Below are positions 5,701 to 10,159 of a DNA stretch of 10,159 nt, one piece after another (position 1 is the first letter of the stretch; every line of letters starts with the position of its first letter). The notes under the pieces were generated by a model that was given only the letters and a program-made list of their open reading frames with translations, searched no databases and had not been told where the DNA came from. This DNA is from an uncultured Clostridia bacterium (lineage in GTDB: Bacteria > Bacillota > Clostridia > Christensenellales > UBA1242). Made by a program: the position numbers and the translations under genes. Location: NCBI GenBank assembly GCA_945937975.1, contig CAMEUD010000040.1:1-10159 (forward strand), given 5' to 3'.

Positions 5701-6330
5701 ATGAAAAATGAAGACAAAGAAAGATTTATTTTGTACCTTGAAAAGTTATTTCCAAATGCAAAATGTGAACTTGAATATAATGACCCTTTTCAATTTTTAG
5801 TATCAGTAATTTTGTCGGCACAATGCACAGATAAAAGAGTAAATATGGTAACACCAAAATTATTTGAAAAGTTTCCAACTGTTTATGATTTTGCAAGTGC
5901 AGACATAAGAGATATAGAAAATCTTATTAAGTCTTGTGGTTTTTATCATAACAAGGCAAAAAATATAAAAAATGCAAGCATTGAAATTGTAAATAAATAT
6001 AATGGAAAAGTTCCAACAAATATAGAAGATATGATGAAACTTCCTGGCGTTGGAATGAAAACGGCAAAAGTAGTTTGTGGAGATTTGTATGATGCAGATG
6101 TTATTGCTGTTGATACTCATGTTTTAAGAATTGCTAACAGAGTTGGATTGGTTGATGAAAAAGACCCAAGCAAATGTTCAATAAAGTTAGAAAAAATACT
6201 TAAAAATGATATGCCAAGAATACATCATAGATTAGTCCTATTTGGAAGATATCATTGTAAAGCTCAAAAACCAAATTGCGAGCAGTGTGAAATTAAAGAT
6301 TTTTGCAAATACTATAAAAGCAAAAATTAG
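5701..6330 (+). CDS. nth: Endonuclease III, DNA glycosylase/AP lyase
   Basis: The enzyme removes oxidised pyrimidines from DNA and cuts at the resulting abasic site in base excision repair. Its 209 residues give the usual length (E. coli has 211). The helix-hairpin-helix is LPGVGMKTAKVV at about 114-125. The catalytic lysine (K120) and aspartate (D138, in VDTHVLRI) fall at the same numbers as in E. coli. The C-terminal [4Fe-4S] site C-x6-C-x2-C-x5-C is complete at C186, C193, C196 and C202. The LSAQCTDKRVN segment near 38-48 is also canonical. The ATG at 5701 gives an N-terminus in register with the family and lacks a ribosome binding site. No terminator is visible after it; 6331-6422 is plain AT-rich DNA. 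Confidence 0.97.
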   Translation: MKNEDKERFILYLEKLFPNAKCELEYNDPFQFLVSVILSAQCTDKRVNMVTPKLFEKFPTVYDFASADIRDIENLIKSCGFYHNKAKNIKNASIEIVNKYNGKVPTNIEDMMKLPGVGMKTAKVVCGDLYDADVIAVDTHVLRIANRVGLVDEKDPSKCSIKLEKILKNDMPRIHHRLVLFGRYHCKAQKPNCEQCEIKDFCKYYKSKN

Positions 6331-6422
6331 TTATGATTTATTTCATATGTTATTTCAAAATTAATTACTTTAAATAGTTTTTAAAAAATTTTGTTATTTT
6401 AATAAAAATAAAAGGAAAAAAG

Positions 6423-7691
6423 ATGTTTTTAGATAGAGTAAAAATTACAATAAAAGCGGGAAATGGAGGCAGAGGTGCTGTTTCTTTTTATCGCAGTAAA
6501 TTGACAATGTATGGTGGTCCAGATGGTGGAGATGGTGGCAAAGGTGGCGATATAGTTTTTGTTGCCAATGAAGGTATTAACACTTTGTATGGTTTTTCTT
6601 TTAAAAAGAAATTTGTTGCAACTGATGGACTTGGTGGAGAAAAGCAACACAGAAAAGGTGCAGACGGAAAAGATGTTATTATTGAAGTCCCTTGTGGTAC
6701 TGTCATCTTGGATGCCGAAACAGAAAAAGTAATTGCTGATTTAACAAATCATGGAGATAGATTTATTGCTCTTAAAGGTGGACTTGGTGGACATGGTAAT
6801 GAATATTTTAAAACGCCAACAAGACAAGCCCCAAGATTTTCTCAAACAGGTGAAGAAGTTAAGGAACGCCAAGTTATTTTGGAATTAAAAAGTATTGCAG
6901 ATGTTGGGCTTATTGGTTATCCTAATGTTGGGAAAAGTACACTACTTTCTGTAATTACAAATGCCACTCCAAAAATTGCTAACTATCACTTTACAACAAT
7001 ATATCCAAACCTTGGTGTTTGTGTGTTTAAAGGTAATAGTTTTGTTGTCGCTGATATTCCTGGATTGATTGATGGGGCAAGTGAAGGGGCAGGACTTGGG
7101 CATTACTTTTTAAAACATATAGAAAGAGTTAGAGTTCTTGTACATTTGGTTGATATTTCAGAAAGTGAAGGCAGAAACGCAGTTGAAGATTATTTCCATA
7201 TCAACAATGAGTTAAAAAAATATAGCGAAAAACTTTCAACAGTTCCACAAATTGTTGCTTTAACAAAAATTGATATGTTAGATAAAGAAACATTGAATAA
7301 AAAAATTAAAGAGTTTAATGAAAAAACGGGGCAAAAGGCAATTCCGCTTTGTTCAATAATTCATGAGGGTCTTGACGAACTTGAAGCAAGCGTTTGGCAA
7401 ACATTGGAAAAGACACCAAAGCCAGCACCAATTGAAATTGAACTTGATAATTTTGACACAAAGGATAAACAGACTTTTGAAATTGTGAAAATCGATAATG
7501 CAACATATGAAGTTAAAGGTGGACTTATTGACAATATGACAAGAGGAATTGTGCTTTCTGACCCACAAAGTTTTGCATATTTTCAAAATGCACTCAAAAA
7601 GTTTGGAATTATTGACAAGTTAAAAGAAAAAGGAATGAAAGATGGCGACACTGTTATAATAAAAGATATAACATTCGATTATGAGGAGTAG
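6423..7691 (+). CDS. obg: Obg/CgtA ribosome-associated GTPase
   Basis: Obg is an essential GTPase that binds the 50S subunit, assists its late assembly and links it to stress signalling. All three domains are present in 422 residues. The Gly-rich Obg fold covers about 1-158, with GNGGRGAVSF and GGPDGGDGGKGGD. The G domain shows G1 GYPNVGKS (165-172), G2 TTIYPNLGV (191-199), G3 DIPG (211-214) and G4 TKID (281-284). The C-terminal OCT domain characteristic of Gram-positive Obg covers about 345-420. AAAAGGAAAA lies just before the ATG. No convincing promoter is seen in the 92-bp gap behind nth. It is followed 3 nt later by yhbY, as in many Firmicutes, but here it follows nth rather than rplU-rpmA. 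Confidence 0.98.
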   Translation: MFLDRVKITIKAGNGGRGAVSFYRSKLTMYGGPDGGDGGKGGDIVFVANEGINTLYGFSFKKKFVATDGLGGEKQHRKGADGKDVIIEVPCGTVILDAETEKVIADLTNHGDRFIALKGGLGGHGNEYFKTPTRQAPRFSQTGEEVKERQVILELKSIADVGLIGYPNVGKSTLLSVITNATPKIANYHFTTIYPNLGVCVFKGNSFVVADIPGLIDGASEGAGLGHYFLKHIERVRVLVHLVDISESEGRNAVEDYFHINNELKKYSEKLSTVPQIVALTKIDMLDKETLNKKIKEFNEKTGQKAIPLCSIIHEGLDELEASVWQTLEKTPKPAPIEIELDNFDTKDKQTFEIVKIDNATYEVKGGLIDNMTRGIVLSDPQSFAYFQNALKKFGIIDKLKEKGMKDGDTVIIKDITFDYEE

Positions 7692-7694
7692 GAT

Positions 7695-7994
7695 ATGATA
7701 ACAACAAAGCAAAGAGCAAATTTAAGAAAAAGAGCAAGTGTTTTGACACCAATTATGCAAGTTGGAAAAGATGTAATAAAAGATGAATCAATAAAACAAA
7801 TTGAAGATATGCTTGAAAAAAGAGAACTTGTAAAAATTAGAGTGCTTAACAATTGTGAACTAAATTCAAAGCAAGTGGCAACACTTGTGCAAGAAAAAAC
7901 AAATTGTGAAGTTGTCCAAGTTATTGGCAAAATTTTTGTAATCTACAGAAGGTCATCTCGCAATGATGTTGAACATATAAAGTTAGATGTCTAA
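7695..7994 (+). CDS. yhbY: YhbY-type CRM-domain RNA-binding protein
   Basis: The 99-residue protein is a single CRM (chloroplast RNA splicing and ribosome maturation) domain. Proteins of this family bind pre-50S particles and assist large-subunit assembly. The family pattern is clear: TTKQRANLRKRASVLTPIMQVGKDVI (2-28) including the VGK of the loop, then ELVKIRVLNN and the final VQVIGKIFVIYRRSSR. The ATG follows the obg stop by 3 nt and uses GGAG inside the last obg codons (7685-7688), so it is co-translated with obg. Its 3' end overlaps the convergent membrane-protein gene by 12 nt and no terminator is visible between them. Confidence 0.95.
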   Translation: MITTKQRANLRKRASVLTPIMQVGKDVIKDESIKQIEDMLEKRELVKIRVLNNCELNSKQVATLVQEKTNCEVVQVIGKIFVIYRRSSRNDVEHIKLDV

Positions 7995-8798
7995 TAGTTT
8001 TATATTTTTTGGTTTATTATATGTTGGATTTGAAAATGATGCAAATGCAAGCACAAGCAAAATGCTTGACATTATTACATAATACAAACTATAAGGCACA
8101 AAAAAACTGCAAAAAAGAATCAAAAGTGAAGAATAAAAATAACCTTTGGTTCTTTTTTTGTTAAGAGCGTAAGATACAAGTTCCGAAAAAGTGTGTTTAC
8201 CCCTTGATTTAAACTCAATAATTTCTGGATAAATTCCGTATTTTTTAATTAGTTCAAAATATGTTTGTTTGCTATCCAAAAGTACAATTTCTTTGTCAAG
8301 ACTTGATATAATATTTCTTGCTTTGATGCTATATGTGTTTGCACAAACAATTATTCTTTTCACGTTTTTTGTTTTTATCGAGTTATAAATATCAATGATA
8401 TTTTGTGGCGAAAGTTCATCAAGTTTAAAAATAGGATACAAAATAATATTGCAATTTTCATAATTAACTTCAATATATTTTGTTTTTTTTGTTGCATTAT
8501 GTTTGGATTTTACCAAATTAAAAAAGTAGTTAATAACTTTATTAGTTGGTGAATAAATTAAAGAGTTCGTTATTTCTTCTATCTTGTTTTTTTCATTTAT
8601 TGACACTTGTTTTTGGGTGTTTATTTTTAATTTTACAAAGTGGGAAAATATCTCAATTAAAATGGTAATAAAAATTGATAAAAAAATGGCAAGAACAAGG
8701 TTTTTTACAAAATATCTTATCCAAACAAATGTTAGCAAAAATATTAAAATTGTTTTAAAAAAAATATCAATGATATTATATAAATTAAATCTTTTCAT
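7983..8798 (-). CDS. Four-helix membrane protein with a possible degenerate Mrr-like middle domain
   Basis: I do not recognise a named family. From ATG at 8798 the protein has 271 residues: two hydrophobic segments (about 11-30 and 33-54), a soluble Lys-rich middle (55-218), and two more helices (about 219-240 and 243-257). In the middle, NCNIILYPIFKLDELSPQNI (116-135) and KRIIVCANTYSIKARNIISS (147-166) followed by IVLLDSKQTYFELIKKY resemble the end of Mrr/PD-(D/E)xK nuclease domains, which read roughly 'vvts..ft..A..lA....i.lidg..L..l'. The catalytic QxK strand is not recognisable, so any such domain would be inactive. This resemblance is from memory of the pattern. Upstream in-frame starts to 8975 were not chosen because they run through the rsfS promoter into rsfS. 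No ribosome binding site precedes ATG 8798. Confidence 0.75.
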   Translation of the reverse strand: MKRFNLYNIIDIFFKTILIFLLTFVWIRYFVKNLVLAIFLSIFITILIEIFSHFVKLKINTQKQVSINEKNKIEEITNSLIYSPTNKVINYFFNLVKSKHNATKKTKYIEVNYENCNIILYPIFKLDELSPQNIIDIYNSIKTKNVKRIIVCANTYSIKARNIISSLDKEIVLLDSKQTYFELIKKYGIYPEIIEFKSRGKHTFSELVSYALNKKRTKGYFYSSLLILFCSFFVPYSLYYVIMSSILLVLAFASFSNPTYNKPKNIKLLDI

Positions 8799-8816
8799 AG
8801 CATAATTATTAACAAA

Positions 8817-8845
8817 AATATATATTGCAAACATATATTTGACTA
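8817..8845 (-). promoter_or_regulatory. Candidate promoter of the membrane-protein gene
   Basis: On the minus strand TAGTCA (8845-8840) is 17 bp from TATATT (8822-8817). The -35 matches consensus in 4 of 6 positions and the -10 in 5 of 6. Transcription would start about 11-13 nt before the ATG, leaving no room for a normal Shine-Dalgarno, and none is seen. The -35 occupies the same bases as the -35 of the opposite rsfS promoter. Confidence 0.4.
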
Positions 8846-8867
8846 TTATGTATAAAATTGTTATACT
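8839..8867 (+). promoter_or_regulatory. Promoter of rsfS
   Basis: TTGACT (8839-8844), a 17-bp spacer and TATACT (8862-8867) make a good sigma-A-type promoter. Transcription should start near 8874, leaving about an 18-nt leader that contains GGAG. Confidence 0.7.
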
Positions 8868-8891
8868 AAATGCAAATAATTGGAGAAATAT

Positions 8892-9224
8892 ATGGATTAT
8901 AATAATGTTGCACAACAAATGGTAAATTTTTTGCAAGAAAATGATGCAAAAAATGTTGAGATATATGACACTCAAGACAAGTGTAATTATGCAAAAAAAA
9001 TTATTGTTGCAACTAGCAAAGATGCAATTTCTTCAAAGAAATTGGCACTTTTGTTTAAAGATGAATTCAAAAAAAACTATGAGTGTTTTCACACAGATGG
9101 TTTGTATAAGGCAGAGTGGATTGTCCTTGATTTCAAAGATATAATTATTCACATTTTCACAAAGGAAATAAGGCAAAAATTTAACCTTGATAAAATGTGG
9201 AAACAGGGCAATATGATACAATAA
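8892..9224 (+). CDS. rsfS: Ribosomal silencing factor RsfS (iojap/YbeB family)
   Basis: RsfS binds ribosomal protein L14 on the 50S subunit, blocks joining with 30S and so lowers translation in starvation. The 110 residues match the family: an N-terminal helix (VAQQMVNFLQENDAKNVEIYD), the strand KKIIVATSKDAISSKKLA, and the hallmark EWIVLDFKDIIIHIFTKEIRQKFNLDKMW at about 75-103. The ATG at 8892 is chosen because GGAG (8882-8885) lies 6 nt before it; an in-frame TTG at 8880 would place that site inside the gene. Elsewhere in Firmicutes rsfS ends the obg-yhbY-nadD-yqeK run, but here it has its own promoter after an inverted insert. No terminator is visible in the 80 bp that follow. Confidence 0.95.
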   Translation: MDYNNVAQQMVNFLQENDAKNVEIYDTQDKCNYAKKIIVATSKDAISSKKLALLFKDEFKKNYECFHTDGLYKAEWIVLDFKDIIIHIFTKEIRQKFNLDKMWKQGNMIQ

Positions 9225-9241
9225 TTTTTGTAAAAGAGGTA

Positions 9242-9270
9242 TTGACATTACTTGCCTAGAATATTATAAT
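9242..9270 (+). promoter_or_regulatory. Perfect consensus sigma-A-type promoter
   Basis: TTGACA (9242-9247), 17 bp and TATAAT (9265-9270) are exact matches to the consensus at ideal spacing, the best promoter in the window. The start would be near 9277, followed by GGAGG at 9291-9295, so both transcription and translation signals of the next gene are strong. Confidence 0.88.
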
Positions 9271-9304
9271 ATATACGAAATAAACAATATGGAGGCAAAA
9301 ATTT

Positions 9305-10159
9305 ATGCGTAAAAGAACAAAAATTTTGTTAGCCATTGCATTAACTGCGACATTGGCTTGTGGTGCTTTCGCTTTATGCTTTGCAACACTTGCAGCAACA
9401 ACAACATTCTTTGATGCTGCACTGTTGGGTGGTATGGCCGCAATCGGGTTATTTACAACAACTGGAACAATTTGTGGTGTAAGTGCAAGAATAAGACACA
9501 AAATGTTAAAACAACAAACAGAAGCAACTGCCAAAATTCTTGAAAGCAAACTTGAGAAGGAATCTTTAAAGGTAAACACAAAACAACTTGCAAACACAAT
9601 TACAAAGTCAAATGAAGTTATGGTTACAAATAATATGATGGGGCCATTAAATGATGAGGGTTATTCAAAAGGTAATCCACAAAGGCTTTTTGAACAAAAG
9701 AGAATGCTTGAAGGTAGACGTGCTTTGCTTATAAATCAGGGAAAAACAAGACAGGCAGAAGCACTTGAAAAAAGAATCAACAAAATTGACAAAACTTTGA
9801 ATAGTTCCGAAATTGCACAAATATCAAGCAGATATTCTTACAAGTCTGTTATAACAGGTGAAAAGGATGCAAAAATTCAAGATTCAAGAAACCAAATTTC
9901 TTGTTTGACAAACTCAGCCAAAAATGAATTTGAAAAATTTATTGAATCAAATGAATCCATAAGAAACAGAGTTTCTGACAAAGATAGAAATAGTTATGGA
10001 TATTCTGTTTCACTAAACTTTAAAGATGGAATTCAAAAAACATTTGCAAGGTCAAACTCGGCAAAGAATATGGAACAATGTGAATTGATTCTATTAAAAG
10101 AAGCAAAAAGAGAATTTGAAAAGGGTAATATTTCAACTAAAAATTTCCCAATTATTTTA
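9305..10159 (+). CDS. Two-helix membrane protein of unknown function, 3' end cut by the window edge
   Basis: The frame is open from ATG 9305 to the right edge, 285 residues without a stop. I do not recognise the family. After a basic start (MRKRTK) come two hydrophobic segments, about residues 7-31 and 38-60, rich in Ala, Thr, Gly and small residues. A short hairpin membrane anchor is likely; a signal peptide is less likely because the second segment follows at once. Then follows a charged helical region with coiled-coil character (about 62-100 and 127-165, e.g. LFEQKRMLEGRRALLINQGKTRQAEALEKRINKIDKTL, shown in parts here: QKRMLEGRRA, AEALEKRINKIDKTL). A Ser/Asn-rich globular part begins near residue 170. 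GGAGG at 9291-9295 lies 9 nt before the ATG. Topology after the hairpin would place the rest in the cytoplasm by the positive-inside rule, which is inference. Confidence 0.8.
   Translation, partial: MRKRTKILLAIALTATLACGAFALCFATLAATTTFFDAALLGGMAAIGLFTTTGTICGVSARIRHKMLKQQTEATAKILESKLEKESLKVNTKQLANTITKSNEVMVTNNMMGPLNDEGYSKGNPQRLFEQKRMLEGRRALLINQGKTRQAEALEKRINKIDKTLNSSEIAQISSRYSYKSVITGEKDAKIQDSRNQISCLTNSAKNEFEKFIESNESIRNRVSDKDRNSYGYSVSLNFKDGIQKTFARSNSAKNMEQCELILLKEAKREFEKGNISTKNFPIIL

Noticed and set aside
6488..6706. Pro/Ser-rich minus-strand frames opposite obg
   Set aside because: They arise from the complement of the Gly-rich repeats of the Obg domain.
8880..8891. TTG start for rsfS at 8880
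   Set aside because: GGAG at 8882-8885 is correctly spaced for ATG 8892 and would lie inside the gene if TTG were used.
8799..8975. N-terminal extension of the minus-strand membrane gene to 8975
   Set aside because: It would overlap the 5' end of rsfS and its promoter. The extension is low-complexity Ile/Phe-rich translation of AT-rich DNA.
1947..9224. Possible use of TGA as a sense codon, since none of the complete genes ends in TGA
   Set aside because: Trp is encoded by TGG in conserved places and no in-frame TGA occurs in the genes. Twelve stops are too few to make the absence meaningful.
9256..9597. 113-codon minus-strand frame
   Set aside because: It is antisense to the start of the strongly signalled gene at 9305, and covers its promoter and ribosome binding site.
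1..10159. CRISPR array, tRNA genes, transposon ends or attachment sites
   Set aside because: No regularly spaced repeats, no tRNA-like cloverleaf outside the T-box, and no terminal inverted repeats with a transposase were seen.

Overview
The window reads as chromosomal DNA of a low-GC, Gram-positive-type bacterium, most likely an uncultured clostridial-type Firmicute. The reasons are the AT-rich sequence, a T-box leader in front of tyrS, a B. subtilis-like MazF (EndoA/NdoA), GGAG-type ribosome binding sites, TTGACA/TATAAT-type promoters, and an obg-yhbY...rsfS gene set. The standard code fits: Trp is TGG, and all complete genes end in TAA or TAG. There is no rRNA, tRNA, CRISPR array, insertion sequence or phage module. 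Most of the window is housekeeping DNA with a few lineage-specific genes set into it.

Layout. Positions 1-1602 (minus strand) hold a two-gene unit: a NifU-like Fe-S scaffold protein followed, 3 nt later, by a GGGtGRT-family protein cut by the window edge. Positions 1603-1946 hold divergent promoters and a tyrosine T-box riboswitch. Positions 1947-4157 (plus) hold tyrS, a short one-domain YigZ/IMPACT protein and recX, packed with overlaps, so they probably share the T-box-controlled transcript. Positions 4184-4801 encode an unassigned protein with a transglutaminase-like Cys-His-Asp arrangement. It has its own promoter placed so that the mRNA should be leaderless, and a clear terminator follows. 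Positions 4948-5519 hold a toxin-antitoxin-like pair: a 77-aa acidic protein not resembling MazE, overlapping a canonical mazF, and then a terminator. Positions 5701-6330 encode endonuclease III. Positions 6423-7994 encode Obg and YhbY. Positions 7983-8798 (minus) encode a four-helix membrane protein whose soluble middle weakly resembles an Mrr-type nuclease fold without its catalytic residues. Positions 8892-9224 encode RsfS. From 9305 to the right edge a two-helix membrane protein of unknown function starts behind a perfect consensus promoter.

How the genes fit together. TyrRS, Obg, YhbY and RsfS serve translation and ribosome assembly. RecX and Nth serve DNA recombination and repair. MazF cuts mRNA. 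The usual Firmicute run obg-yhbY-nadD-yqeK-rsfS is broken here: nadD and yqeK are absent and the inverted membrane-protein gene occupies their place. The least explained items are the MazF partner, the GGGtGRT/NifU-like pair, the transglutaminase-like orphan, the two membrane proteins, and a recurring promoter layout that predicts leaderless or near-leaderless mRNAs.
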